Shown here: one piece after another, positions 16,209-25,644 of the stretch
Layout of the letters: every line of letters starts with the position of its first letter
Position numbering within the stretch: the stretch's first letter is position 1
Assembly (NCBI GenBank): GCA_028532905.1
Contig: JAQQAM010000063.1
Span: 1-49,709, forward strand
DNA: 49,709 nt
Direction of reading: 5' to 3'
From: Spirochaetales bacterium
GTDB taxonomy: Bacteria; Spirochaetota; Spirochaetia; DSM-2461
The notes under the pieces: model-generated
Told to the model about the DNA's origin: nothing
What the model saw: the letters and a program-made list of their open reading frames with translations, nothing else
The model's database searches: none
Made by a program: the position numbers and the translations under genes

Positions 16209-17864
16209 ATGACAAACGAATGGACCCCTAAACTCATTTCTCTTCTCAGAGAAGGAATCTCTGCACAGCAGTTAAAAAAAGATCTCAGCGCCGGCCTCAT
16301 CGTCGGAATCATCGCCCTGCCTCTGGCCATTGCCTTCGCGATTGCCTCGGGAGTTTCCCCGGAGAAGGGGATTCTCACTGCAGTGGTTGCCGGAATGGTT
16401 ATTTCAATGTTCGGAGGCAGCCGGGTACAGATTGGCGGACCTACCGGTGCATTTATCGTTATTGTTCTGGGTATACTCCGTGATTACGGCGCTGACGGAC
16501 TTCTTGCTGCCACTTTTCTGGGAGGCATCATTCTGGTGCTAATGGGAGTTCTCAGACTGGGACAGCTGTTAAAGTATGTTCCCCAGACTCTGATTAATGG
16601 TTTTACCAGCGGTATCGCTGTGATTATTTTCACATCTCAAATTCGGGATGCTCTGGGTCTGAATGCTGCGGATATTCCTGATGCCTTTCTGGAAAAATGG
16701 GGATATTACCTGATGCATCCGGGGGAAGCCAATTTCCTGGCGGTGATTCTCACAGTTCTGAGCCTGGGCATCATGATAGGACTTCCCCGACTGACCAGAA
16801 AAATCCCCCCCGCCTTTGCAGCCATCCTGATCTGCAGTTTGATTACCCTGGCAGCTGATCTGCCTGTTGAGACCATCGGCAGCCGCTTTGGAGATCTGTC
16901 AGCCTCTTTTGTCAAACCGGCTCTGCCCCGTTTCGGCCGTGCTGACTTAAAAACACTGCTGCCGCCAGCCTTTACGATAGCCCTTCTAGGGGCCCTGGAA
17001 TCCCTGCTGTCCGCGGTGGTGGCCGACGGGATGATCGGCGGGAAGCACCGTTCCTATATGGAGCTGATTGCCCAGGGGATGGCCAATATGGTCTCTCCTC
17101 TGATCGGAGGACTGCCTGCTACCGGGGCTATTGCCAGAACGGCGGCCAATATTAATGCAGGAGGACGGACACCCGTTGCCGGGATCATTCATGCTCTGAC
17201 CCTGCTGCTGATCTATCTTGTGGCCATGCCTGTTGTCAAATATATACCTATGGCCGCACTGGCAGGGATTCTTATAATGGTTTCCTGGAATATGGCTGAT
17301 TTCCACGGGTTTATTTCTGTTCTGAAGATTAACCGCTATGAAGCGGCCGTACTGCTGCTCACCTTTTGTCTCACCATCCTGACAGACCTGACAGTCGCGG
17401 TTCCCCTGGGATTCCTTCTGGCTTTGATTCTGTTTATGAAACGCATGGCCGATGGTGTGGAACTCACGCCCCTGATGCAGAGCAAGAGTGAAGAAAGCCG
17501 CATGTTCAGCCGAGAATTGGGAGAGATCCCGGAGCATGTCCTGTTCTATGAACTGAGCGGTCCCATGTTTTTCGGTTCAGCTCATCACCTTCTGAAGCTT
17601 TCAAAAGATCTGCAATCCAGTCACAGTATTCTGATCCTCCGGTTCCGGTATGTTCCCATTGTAGATGCTTCGGGGCTGGCCAGGTTAAAGCAGCTGGTTT
17701 CCGATTTGTCTGATAGGAATATAAAGGTTCTTTTTTCCGGTGTGAATGAAGAACTTAAAGCCAAGTTTATCCGAAACGGAATCCTTCAGGAGGTTTTTAT
17801 TTTTGAGACGGCTGCTGAGGCTCTGAGTTATGGAGAATCCTGTTGTGGTAATATGGATCTCTGA
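16209..17864 (+). CDS. SulP-family anion transporter with C-terminal STAS domain
   Basis: A 551-residue SLC26/SulP transporter. About ten to twelve membrane segments (residues 20-410) begin with DLSAGLIVGIIALPLAIAFAIASG, the family's hallmark first segment. A STAS domain (about 430-545) with VPIVDASGLARLKQL follows. I place the start at the ATG at 16209 (MTNEWTPKL), behind TTGAGGAA; the reading from 16110 lacks a ribosome site and adds an unconvincing N-terminus. Family members carry sulfate, bicarbonate or dicarboxylates across the inner membrane. No partner here fixes the substrate. It converges with the chemoreceptor gene with only five bases between stops. Confidence 0.93.
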   Translation: MTNEWTPKLISLLREGISAQQLKKDLSAGLIVGIIALPLAIAFAIASGVSPEKGILTAVVAGMVISMFGGSRVQIGGPTGAFIVIVLGILRDYGADGLLAATFLGGIILVLMGVLRLGQLLKYVPQTLINGFTSGIAVIIFTSQIRDALGLNAADIPDAFLEKWGYYLMHPGEANFLAVILTVLSLGIMIGLPRLTRKIPPAFAAILICSLITLAADLPVETIGSRFGDLSASFVKPALPRFGRADLKTLLPPAFTIALLGALESLLSAVVADGMIGGKHRSYMELIAQGMANMVSPLIGGLPATGAIARTAANINAGGRTPVAGIIHALTLLLIYLVAMPVVKYIPMAALAGILIMVSWNMADFHGFISVLKINRYEAAVLLLTFCLTILTDLTVAVPLGFLLALILFMKRMADGVELTPLMQSKSEESRMFSRELGEIPEHVLFYELSGPMFFGSAHHLLKLSKDLQSSHSILILRFRYVPIVDASGLARLKQLVSDLSDRNIKVLFSGVNEELKAKFIRNGILQEVFIFETAAEALSYGESCCGNMDL

Positions 17865-17869
17865 GCTCC

Positions 17870-19783
17870 TCATTCCAGAGACTGCACAACACTCAGCATC
17901 TTATCAATATTGTCCATCAGGCCTTTGATTTTTATGGTATGGCTGGACAGCTGCTGCTCCACGTCTTTACTGGAATCGGTTAAACGGAAGAAATAGTCGT
18001 TTATTTCATTACTCAGCTCGTTGGCCCTCTCCTGGTTGGAACTGATGCTCTTCACCTGACCGTTGAGGGTCTCCATCCTGTTGATGACATCGGTTACCGC
18101 ATCTTTACTGGCTCTCACCTGTTTATCCGTTTTGTCTGCCAGATTTTTTACCTCTTTGGCTATGACGGAAAATCCTCCCCGGGACTGCCCCGCCCGGGCT
18201 GCTTCGATGGAGGCATTGAAGCCCAGGATATTAGTTTGTCCGGCAATATCGACTATATCGTAAAGTATCTTTTCCACCACATCCGCACTTTTACCGAGAT
18301 GGGTCAGTTCTTTTGAGATTACTGATCCCTTAGACCGGGATTCTTCGATATTTTCATAAAGCTCAGTAAAATTATTATTGATCATTTCCATCAGCTGATC
18401 ATTGCTTCTGGCATTGCGGCTGCTCCTGTCGATAAACTCAGCCATTGTGTTGATGCATTCTCTGCTGGATTCCCAAACCTGGTCTTTGATCATCATTATC
18501 TGATTCTGCTGATTCAGTTTGCGGAGGAGAAAGAACTCTTTAAAACCGGAATAATGCATTATGAAATTATCAATATAGGCATCATGGAACGATTCATTCT
18601 CCTTGATCCGGTATAGAAACAGGGCGGTCAGGGTCTGATTGATATTGACTCCCAGAAGTTCTCCGAATGTTGAGAACCCGGCAATGGGAAGGTCAGAAAA
18701 GCAGTTCACATCTGCCAGGCTCGGTCCGTTGACCAGACGGCGGAGGATACAGTCGTTAAAAAGTCCGCCCAGGACACGGCCGTTTTTCCCTCTCTGAAAT
18801 TCTCTGTAGTCCTGTTCAATGGATTTTAAAAAATAGCTGTGTTTCACAAGAACAAGCTCATCTCCGAAAGCAAGATCGCAGTAAAAATGGATTGTTCTGT
18901 TGTCAAAATCGATCCCGGAGATGGAGCGCACATATATATCATCATCAATTGTAATGGCGAAGCTGTATGACTGGAGTTTCTCTTCAAGATCAGTTTCATC
19001 ACATTGGAAATAAGCACTCAAGTGGCTGATCACATCCGTTAATTCTCCTGTTTCCCGATGAATGATGCTCCTGATATAGCGCTGGGAGGGAACAGCTTCT
19101 CCAACGGTCATACAGAAGGAGGTTTTTTCGAAGTTCTGGGATTTGAAGACCCCCATTTTGATATCATCCCTAAAGCGGATTAGGGTCATGACAGCTTTGT
19201 TCTGAACAACCTCCCGGTTGTTGAAGATATAGGTGTTTTTGAAGTCCAGCAGGCCTCCGGCAGATCCACCCATTGTCAGGCAGGGGACCTTTCCTGAGGT
19301 ATAAAGGGCTTCCATGAAAAAACTTTCACACCGGGACAATCCGTCAATCAGGGTATAGGCCACACAGTGCCTGTGGTTTAAAGGAAAGGCAGGAGTAAAG
19401 CTCGCAAAGTCTTTTTGAATCAGCCGGATTCTTTCATCTGACTGTAAATCGGGATCATACAGTTCCATGGTGTGGATATCGATGTCGGCAATGATTGACT
19501 CTGAAAAACCCTGCAGAACAATCTCTGACCGGTCCGGATCATCAGCAAGATACAAAGGCCTTGATTCATTTCCATTCCGGGAACATAGTTCCCCTGCCGT
19601 AGATGTAAGAATGAGGACTGCGGATCTGCATTTTCTTTTCAGGGTTTCTGCGGTGGTTTTAAAATCGAGTCCCGGGGGAATATAGCCCAGAATGAGCCGG
19701 GGTGTTCCCCCGAAAATTTCTTCCATCTCCAGGCTCGGTACCTCATCCACTGACAAAAGTACCTGGTACACATCGTCTTTCAT
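17870..19783 (-). CDS. Soluble FIST-domain methyl-accepting chemotaxis-type receptor
   Basis: A 637-residue protein with no membrane segment or signal peptide. Residues 1-390 are a FIST sensor domain (N and C parts, including MGGSAGGLLDFKNTYIFNNREVV and LPIAGFSTFGELLGVN). A coiled-coil signalling domain follows (about 440-637). It has the chemoreceptor hairpin region IAGQTNILGFNASIEAARAG, where the canonical hairpin reads E-x-INLLALNAAIEAARAG, so the core is diverged but clear. FIST domains are proposed to bind small ligands such as amino acids. This protein would signal from the cytoplasm to CheA or a related kinase. It lies downstream of the LacI fusion gene, 124 bases apart. Confidence 0.9.
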   Translation of the reverse strand: MKDDVYQVLLSVDEVPSLEMEEIFGGTPRLILGYIPPGLDFKTTAETLKRKCRSAVLILTSTAGELCSRNGNESRPLYLADDPDRSEIVLQGFSESIIADIDIHTMELYDPDLQSDERIRLIQKDFASFTPAFPLNHRHCVAYTLIDGLSRCESFFMEALYTSGKVPCLTMGGSAGGLLDFKNTYIFNNREVVQNKAVMTLIRFRDDIKMGVFKSQNFEKTSFCMTVGEAVPSQRYIRSIIHRETGELTDVISHLSAYFQCDETDLEEKLQSYSFAITIDDDIYVRSISGIDFDNRTIHFYCDLAFGDELVLVKHSYFLKSIEQDYREFQRGKNGRVLGGLFNDCILRRLVNGPSLADVNCFSDLPIAGFSTFGELLGVNINQTLTALFLYRIKENESFHDAYIDNFIMHYSGFKEFFLLRKLNQQNQIMMIKDQVWESSRECINTMAEFIDRSSRNARSNDQLMEMINNNFTELYENIEESRSKGSVISKELTHLGKSADVVEKILYDIVDIAGQTNILGFNASIEAARAGQSRGGFSVIAKEVKNLADKTDKQVRASKDAVTDVINRMETLNGQVKSISSNQERANELSNEINDYFFRLTDSSKDVEQQLSSHTIKIKGLMDNIDKMLSVVQSLE

Positions 19784-19907
19784 TGGAGTCTGATTCCTTA
19801 TTTTTTAATTATATTTTTTATTAGATGAGACTAATTTATAGCAGTTTCTGTTAATGCGCAAACACTTTTTTATTATCTGTGGGAGAGTCTTCTGGAAGTG
19901 AGCTGAA

Positions 19908-22142
19908 TCAGATGATTTCCTCAAGCTCCCGGTGGATACTCTGTGCAGCATCTGAGGAAGAAATCTCACCTTTAATGCATTGATGGATGTATTTTCCCAG
20001 AATCTGTTCAAACTGCCGTTCTTTAAAAGTTCCGTTTTTACCTCGTGGAACATTCCTTTTTCGACTTTTCTGGAAGCTTTCAAATGATTTTGACAGCCAG
20101 GGATAGATGAAGTTTAACTCTGATGACTCATACAGGTAGGTTGTGGGATTGGAGCCTCCCAGGATCATATAGGGAACGGCTATTTCTTTGCTGGAGACCC
20201 AGTTTAGAAATTCAAAAGCCAGATCTTTGTGGGATGACTCGGTTTGTATCCCCAAAGACCATCCGCCCATAAGCGACACTCCTCCCGGAAGGGTTTCATA
20301 TCCAATCCGCCCGACAATTTTGGAATGCTGTCTGTTTGTAATTCCTGTAGCGTGGGCCACGAAAAGCACCATCATGGCCGACTCCCCTTCAGAGAAAGCT
20401 TTAACCTGTTCGTCCCACCAGTAATCGGGAGCACCAGGAGGTGCATATTTGAAACTTTCAATGTAGTTTTCAATCCCTTTCATGGCTTCGTCTTCTGTCA
20501 CAGCAATGGAGCCATCATCTTTGATTACATTCCCACCGAATCCCCAGATTCGAGGCAGTACTTCGCAGACCGCTCCGGAAGAATCCTGTCCCCCCAGTGT
20601 GGTTCCATAAGTTGTGGGGGAGTCCATATTGAATTCTTTGGTGAAAAAGCGTGCTACGGCATTAAACTCACTCCAGTTGCGGGGAGGTCTGAGTTCTGAG
20701 CGGTACATTTCATAGTAGTGGTTCTGAATGTCCTTATTTTCGAACAGATCCTTCCGGTAAAACAAAAGTTGTGAGCCGAAAATAAAAGGAATGGCGTAGT
20801 AGGAGCCATTATAGAGGGCATAGTTTTCCAGAGTTCCGGGTATATTTCTGGTGTTGAAGCCTTCCACCCTGGATATGTAGTCATCCAGATTCAGGAGCTG
20901 CCCGCTGTTCACATTCTCCTCCATCCAGGGAAGGTCTATCTGGAGAATGTCGAAATCTCGGGCTTCTTCAGGGTTGGTGACTTTATCGTAGAGTTCTTCA
21001 TAGGGGTACTGATAGATTTCTGTATTGCAATTGAATCTGTAGTCGAAGTCTCTGACCATGGATATCAGAGATTGGGATATTTTGTCTTCCAGTGTAGCAA
21101 TTTTCAGAGTACTTCTGGCTTTACCTGATTGGAGGGGAGCTGTGCTTCTGGTAAAAACTTTATTATCCAGAAAGATTTTTTTTGTTTCGAAGAAGACGGG
21201 ATTCTCAATGTTTTTCAGCAGTAATTCGGCAGCCTTTTCTCCAGACCGGATAGATTGTCTTGATATGGTGAGCATCTTGTTTCTTTGTTTTGACCAGGAT
21301 TCGTCCCCCAGCTCTATAATTTCCGGATTAATACTGAGGTAGCCGGCTGTAAAATCAAGGGCTTTGTCAACGCTTTCCGCCAGAGTCGCGGAGGTGCAGA
21401 TGACCACTTCGGGAATAAATGAGGACTGGAAAAGCTCGATGGCTCCTCTGAAACCGCTTTCTTTGTTGTTATCGGTGATGATTATGGATGGAACTGTTTC
21501 ATCTTCTGAGATGTGCAGGGCTGTTCTGTAACCATCCATACAGTCTCTTTCGGATGTGAACTCACCTGGTCCGCAAATCAGGGCAAAACTGCTTTTGCCT
21601 TTTGCTGTAAATTTCTGGATGATTTCGATTATTGTCTCTTTATGATGGAAACCGATGAAATTGTAGTTAAGGGATTTGTTGTCAGAACCGGGGGGCAGAT
21701 CTCTTTCTATAAAGCAGACCGGGATGTTTTCATTGAGTTCCCGAATGGTTTTCAAGGTCTGTTCCGGATCGCTGGGACAGGCGAGTATCGCGTCCACTCT
21801 CTGCTGTATGACCATATGAATTATTTCGTTTTCTTTACGGGGATTTTCCTGAGTAATGTATAGGCTGACGAAATACCCGGCATCAGTAAGCTTCCGTTCT
21901 AAGCCGTTATATATCAAGGCATAATGCTGATCTGTGATAAAAGGGAGAAGGACGGCCACCACCATTGATTTTTTACTTTTTAGATTGCGGGCTGCTGCAG
22001 TGGGCACGTATCCCAGTGTTTTGACAGCGTCCTGTATCCGTTCTACTTTTTCTCTGCTCACATGGGCTTTCCCGCTGAGAACATTTGAAACGGTACCATG
22101 AGAAACGCCTGCCAGTTTCGCTACATCTTTAATCGTTGCCAT
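19908..22142 (-). CDS. LacI-family regulator fused to a MalE-like solute-binding domain
   Basis: A 744-residue single open frame, about twice the usual LacI length. Residues 1-55 are a LacI helix-turn-helix (TIKDVAKLAGVSHGTVSNVLSG and the hinge YVPTAAARNLKSKKS). Residues 60-335 form a LacI/PBP1 effector domain. From about 345 to the end runs a family-1 extracellular solute-binding domain. Its marks are YAIPFIFGSQLLFYRKDLF, PRNWSEFNAVARFF and GGWSLGIQTE followed by AFEFLNWVSS. No signal peptide or membrane segment separates the parts, so the binding domain must be cytoplasmic. It is divergent from the URO-D/ABC operon and probably controls it, sensing perhaps two ligands. The sequence runs through the junction with no break. 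Confidence 0.93.
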   Translation of the reverse strand: MATIKDVAKLAGVSHGTVSNVLSGKAHVSREKVERIQDAVKTLGYVPTAAARNLKSKKSMVVAVLLPFITDQHYALIYNGLERKLTDAGYFVSLYITQENPRKENEIIHMVIQQRVDAILACPSDPEQTLKTIRELNENIPVCFIERDLPPGSDNKSLNYNFIGFHHKETIIEIIQKFTAKGKSSFALICGPGEFTSERDCMDGYRTALHISEDETVPSIIITDNNKESGFRGAIELFQSSFIPEVVICTSATLAESVDKALDFTAGYLSINPEIIELGDESWSKQRNKMLTISRQSIRSGEKAAELLLKNIENPVFFETKKIFLDNKVFTRSTAPLQSGKARSTLKIATLEDKISQSLISMVRDFDYRFNCNTEIYQYPYEELYDKVTNPEEARDFDILQIDLPWMEENVNSGQLLNLDDYISRVEGFNTRNIPGTLENYALYNGSYYAIPFIFGSQLLFYRKDLFENKDIQNHYYEMYRSELRPPRNWSEFNAVARFFTKEFNMDSPTTYGTTLGGQDSSGAVCEVLPRIWGFGGNVIKDDGSIAVTEDEAMKGIENYIESFKYAPPGAPDYWWDEQVKAFSEGESAMMVLFVAHATGITNRQHSKIVGRIGYETLPGGVSLMGGWSLGIQTESSHKDLAFEFLNWVSSKEIAVPYMILGGSNPTTYLYESSELNFIYPWLSKSFESFQKSRKRNVPRGKNGTFKERQFEQILGKYIHQCIKGEISSSDAAQSIHRELEEII

Positions 22143-22206
22143 TTATTCAATCCGCACTTTTTGATTTCGTCATTCTAACAGTCAATCATGAAATTGTATA
22201 TAACTC

Positions 22207-22282
22207 TTGACACGAACCAAAAGTGAGTGTATTAATTATTTATACATAAATTGGAACGTACCAATAAACGATCCAAGGATCG
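22207..22282 (+). promoter_or_regulatory. Promoter of the URO-D/ABC operon with LacI-type operator candidates
   Basis: TTGACA (22207-22212), 17 bases, TATTAA (22230-22235) is a good promoter. Downstream lie TTGGAACGTACCAA (22251-22264), an almost perfect palindrome of LacI-operator style, and CGATCCAAGGATCG (22269-22282), a perfect one. Both fall between the promoter and the ribosome site, a repressing position for the divergent LacI fusion protein. Confidence 0.6.
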
Positions 22283-22312
22283 ATTCATCCGGTGCGAAAG
22301 CAGGAGAAGTTG

Positions 22313-23575
22313 ATGGACGGAAAAGAGAAGGTCATCAGGGCCCTCGAATATAAAGAAGGTCCTGTTCCCATAGATTTCGGAGGATTTCCTACAACAGGAA
22401 TCCATTGCTCCATTGTGGAGAAGATGAGAGATTACTATGGACTGGAGAAAAAGCCGGTCACCATACACGAACCCTATCAGATGCTGGGTCTTATTGATGA
22501 TGATCTGAAAGAGGTTCTAGGGGTGGACAGCGAAATAATCTGGAGCCCCTATACCTTTTATGGATTTAAAAATGAAAACTGGAAAGAATGGAAAACTCCC
22601 TGGGGACAGGTTGTTCTGGTGGCAGGTGATTTTAATGTGACCACATCCGGTTCAGGAGAAATCCTCATGTATCCCGAAGGAGATATGTCAGCTTCTCCCA
22701 GTGCTGTCATGCCCGAGGGCGGGTACTTTTTTGATTCCCTCTCCCGTCAGCATCCTATTGATGATGATAATCTGAATCCCGAAGACAATCTGGAAGAGTT
22801 CGGACCTGTCGGTGATGATGTTCTGTCCTATTATGCGGAACAGGTGGAGAGGCTGTCCGGTTCCTCCCGCTTTATTGTTGCCAATTTCGGAGGAACTGCT
22901 ATCGGAGATATTGCCTGTGTACCGGCTCCTGCGCTGAAGGACCCCAAAGGAATCAGAGATGTTACAGAATGGTATATCTCCACTTCCATCCGGCAGGACT
23001 ATCTGCATGAAGTGTTTGACCGGCAAACGGATCTCGCCATAGATAATCTGGAAAAAATCTATTCTGTTGTTGGAGATGCAATAGGTGCTGCCTATATCTG
23101 CGGGAATGATTTTGGGTCCCAGAACGGTCCACTGAGCTCTCCCGAATCCTTTCGAGAGCTTTACATGCCTTATTACAAAAAGGTAAACGGCTGGATTCAC
23201 AAAAATACCAAATGGAAAACATTTAAACATTCCTGCGGCGGCATCGAGCCTTTTATGGAAGGGATGATTGAATCGGGCTTTGATATTATCAATCCTCTGC
23301 AGTTTTCTGCTGCCGGTATGGATCCGGAGCTGATAAAGGAAAACTACGGAAAAAGAATCGCTTTCTGGGGCGGTGGAGTGGATACTCAGAGGACCCTCCC
23401 TTTCGGGACACCCGAAGAGGTGCGGCATGAGGTTCTGGAACGGTGCCGGATTCTTTCGGATGGCGGTGGGTATATCTTCAATTCAATACATAATATTCAG
23501 GCAATGACGCCAATAGAAAATATGGCGGCTATGTTCGATGCCGTCGGTGAATTTAATAAAGAGAGAGGTTTCTAA
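22313..23575 (+). CDS. Uroporphyrinogen decarboxylase (URO-D)/MtaA-superfamily protein in a sugar operon
   Basis: A 420-residue TIM-barrel protein of the URO-D superfamily, which includes heme-pathway decarboxylases and the zinc methyltransferases MtaA/CmuA. The start is the ATG at 22313 behind AGGAG; a GTG at 22292 has no such site. It has the methyltransferase-type pair His306-x-Cys308 (KHSCGG). At the place where a third ligand cysteine is usual it reads NSIHNIQAMTP, with His393 available. It is the first gene of an operon with a ribose-class importer and RbsD. Its stop overlaps the permease start by one base. Members in sugar operons have no settled function, so I do not assign one. Confidence 0.85.
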   Translation: MDGKEKVIRALEYKEGPVPIDFGGFPTTGIHCSIVEKMRDYYGLEKKPVTIHEPYQMLGLIDDDLKEVLGVDSEIIWSPYTFYGFKNENWKEWKTPWGQVVLVAGDFNVTTSGSGEILMYPEGDMSASPSAVMPEGGYFFDSLSRQHPIDDDNLNPEDNLEEFGPVGDDVLSYYAEQVERLSGSSRFIVANFGGTAIGDIACVPAPALKDPKGIRDVTEWYISTSIRQDYLHEVFDRQTDLAIDNLEKIYSVVGDAIGAAYICGNDFGSQNGPLSSPESFRELYMPYYKKVNGWIHKNTKWKTFKHSCGGIEPFMEGMIESGFDIINPLQFSAAGMDPELIKENYGKRIAFWGGGVDTQRTLPFGTPEEVRHEVLERCRILSDGGGYIFNSIHNIQAMTPIENMAAMFDAVGEFNKERGF

Positions 23576-24534
23576 TGGATCAAAAAAATCCTGGTATTCT
23601 GAAAAAACTGCTGGCCAGAAGGGAAGCCTCTGTACTGATTGCTCTGATTGTACTGTGTGTCGCCCTGTCCCTGATGAGCCCCTATTTTCTAAAGCAGAGG
23701 AATATTTTCAGTGTGCTGAGACAAATTTCCGCCATCGCCATAATGGCTGTGGGGCAGGCACTGATCATTATAACGGGCGGGATTGATCTTTCTGTCGGAT
23801 CTATGCTCGGGCTTATGGGAGTTCTGACGGCTGTTTTTTCCACCTGGCATCTGCCGCCTGTACTGGTTTTTCTGATTGTCATATTCTGCGGAATCCTTAT
23901 GGGATCAATAAACGGACTGCTGGTAACTAAAGTAAATATCACTCCCTTTATCGTTACCATCGGGATGATGAACATTGCCAGAGGATTATCTCTTCTGATT
24001 ACCGGGGGGATGCCCATCCATATAGACAGTTCCATCAATTTCCTGGGCGGTGGCTATTTGGGACCTATTCCCTTCTCTGTCATCATAATGGCACTAATTG
24101 CTGTACTGGGAATACTTTTTGCCTCCCGGACTCTTCCCGGGCGGAATGTGTACGCCGTGGGAAACAATGACCGGGCTGCAGAACTGTCAGGAGTCAGAGT
24201 ACACCGTGTAAAGATCATGGTTTATGCCATCACAGGAGCCCTTTGTGCACTGGCGGGAATCATCATCGGGGGAACATTGAACTCGGCAGATCCCAATTCG
24301 GGGAAAGGTTATGAAATGGATGTCATCGCTGCCGTTATTCTGGGGGGCACAAGCCTTTCCGGAGGGGAGGGAACTATTCAGGGTGTCCTGATTGGCGCCG
24401 CCTTAATGGGGGTTCTGCGGAATGCTTTTGTACTGCTGGGTATTTCTGCTTATCTGCAGATTGTCACCATCGGGGTGGTAATCATTGGTGCTGTCGCAAT
24501 AGACAGTTTTAAAACTATGCAATCTTCTCGGTAA
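23575..24534 (+). CDS. Sugar ABC transporter permease (RbsC-like)
   Basis: A 319-residue membrane protein of the ribose permease family. The classical loop IITGGIDLSVGSMLGLMG and the coupling region AAVILGGTSLSGGEGTIQGVLIG make the assignment secure. It starts within the stop of the URO-D gene (TAATG), so translation is coupled. It is the only permease in this operon, so the channel should be a homodimer as in RbsC. Confidence 0.95.
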   Translation: MDQKNPGILKKLLARREASVLIALIVLCVALSLMSPYFLKQRNIFSVLRQISAIAIMAVGQALIIITGGIDLSVGSMLGLMGVLTAVFSTWHLPPVLVFLIVIFCGILMGSINGLLVTKVNITPFIVTIGMMNIARGLSLLITGGMPIHIDSSINFLGGGYLGPIPFSVIIMALIAVLGILFASRTLPGRNVYAVGNNDRAAELSGVRVHRVKIMVYAITGALCALAGIIIGGTLNSADPNSGKGYEMDVIAAVILGGTSLSGGEGTIQGVLIGAALMGVLRNAFVLLGISAYLQIVTIGVVIIGAVAIDSFKTMQSSR

Positions 24535-24561
24535 TAAACGAGATATTAAATGGAGGAAATT

Positions 24562-25572
24562 ATGTTTAAAAGAAGTTTAGCCATCGTATTGACCATGGTT
24601 ATCGTGTGTACTGCAGCGTTCGCTAATGGTACTCAGGACAGTGGTGCGGGATCTGCCTCTCAGGCAGTCGTACCTGACGGCGGACATGTGGAAGCGGTCA
24701 AGGCAGCGGATGAGGAAATCAGGATTGCTTTCCTTTCCTTTCAGAACAATCCTTTCTGGTTTCCCATTCGGGATGGAGCCAAGGCGGCAGGCAAGTACCT
24801 TAAAAACTACAATGCCACTGTCGACTACATTGTTATGGGCGATGATCTCACTGCCGACCGGGTTATATCGTCTATGGAAGTGGCAATTGCCAAAGAGTAT
24901 GATGCTATTGCCGTTGTTCCCATCTTTGACGGAACAGAAATCGTTATCGATAAAGCCACAGATCTCGGCATACCCGTCGGTTCTTTCATCGCAGCAGGTT
25001 CCAAGCCAAGTAAACAGCTTTTCTTTATCGGGCAGGATGCCTACAGTGCCGGTCAGCAGTGCGGCCAGCTGATTGAAGAGTATACAGGCGGAAACGGTAA
25101 AGTCGGTGTTATTACAGGGTACTTTGGTGCTACACAGCATGAGCAGAGAATGAATGGAGCTCTGGATTATCTAAAAGGTGTCGATGGAATAGAGATCGTA
25201 GGGCAGTATGAAAACAGAGATAAGGCTGAAGATGCATATAACCTGACTCAGGACATGATTACCTCTAATCCTGATATCAAGGTTATTTATGTAACAGCAG
25301 GCGGTCCTTTCGGAGCTGCCAAGGCCGTACAGGATCTGGGATTGACCGGAAAAGTCGGTGTGGTCTGCTATGATCATATTCCTGAAAACATTTCATATGT
25401 CCGTTCCGGTGAAGTGATCGGTGCCATCGACCAGGACCCCTTTGGAGTCGGTTTCGACACACCTGTGTACCTGTTCAATTATCTGGTGGCCGGAGACAAG
25501 CCGGAGGAGAACATTGCTGTGAATCCCACTATGCTGACACCTGCCAATGTAAACGAGATCTATCCGGAATAA
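24562..25572 (+). CDS. Sugar ABC transporter substrate-binding protein (PBP type 1)
   Basis: A 336-residue exported binding protein. The start ATG at 24562 follows GGAGGAAAT; an ATG at 24550 lies upstream of that ribosome site and is unlikely. The signal peptide ends at TAAFANGTQDSG, after which a low-complexity Ser/Ala linker leads into the first lobe (IRIAFLSFQNNPFW). Motifs of ribose/galactose binders include YDAIAVVPIFDGTEIV and VGVVCYDHIPENISYVRSG. It delivers an unknown sugar to the permease at 23575. A GC-rich hairpin separates it from the ATPase gene. Confidence 0.93.
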   Translation: MFKRSLAIVLTMVIVCTAAFANGTQDSGAGSASQAVVPDGGHVEAVKAADEEIRIAFLSFQNNPFWFPIRDGAKAAGKYLKNYNATVDYIVMGDDLTADRVISSMEVAIAKEYDAIAVVPIFDGTEIVIDKATDLGIPVGSFIAAGSKPSKQLFFIGQDAYSAGQQCGQLIEEYTGGNGKVGVITGYFGATQHEQRMNGALDYLKGVDGIEIVGQYENRDKAEDAYNLTQDMITSNPDIKVIYVTAGGPFGAAKAVQDLGLTGKVGVVCYDHIPENISYVRSGEVIGAIDQDPFGVGFDTPVYLFNYLVAGDKPEENIAVNPTMLTPANVNEIYPE

Positions 25573-25593
25573 TTCTAACTGAAGTAAAAAATA

Positions 25594-25629
25594 GCCGGGC
25601 ATTCGTTTCAGCAGAAAGGGGTGCCCGGC
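25594..25629 (+). other. GC-rich hairpin between binding-protein and ATPase genes
   Basis: GCCGGGCA (25594-25601) and TGCCCGGC (25622-25629) form an exact 8-bp stem over a 20-base loop, with no T tract. It lies just before the ATPase ribosome site (GGAGA, 25636-25640). It probably stabilises the upstream mRNA and lowers ATPase expression. Confidence 0.6.
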
Positions 25630-25644
25630 CTGATCGGAGAATAT

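Noticed and set aside
22688-23428. Minus-strand open frame of 246 codons opposite the URO-D gene
   Set aside because: The sense strand encodes a recognisable protein with zinc-site motifs. The antisense translation is rich in His, Arg and Ile without domain structure.
22313-23575. Annotating the first URO-D protein as HemE
   Set aside because: It is longer than HemE, has a methyltransferase-type His-x-Cys pair and lies in a sugar transport operon; no other heme gene is nearby.
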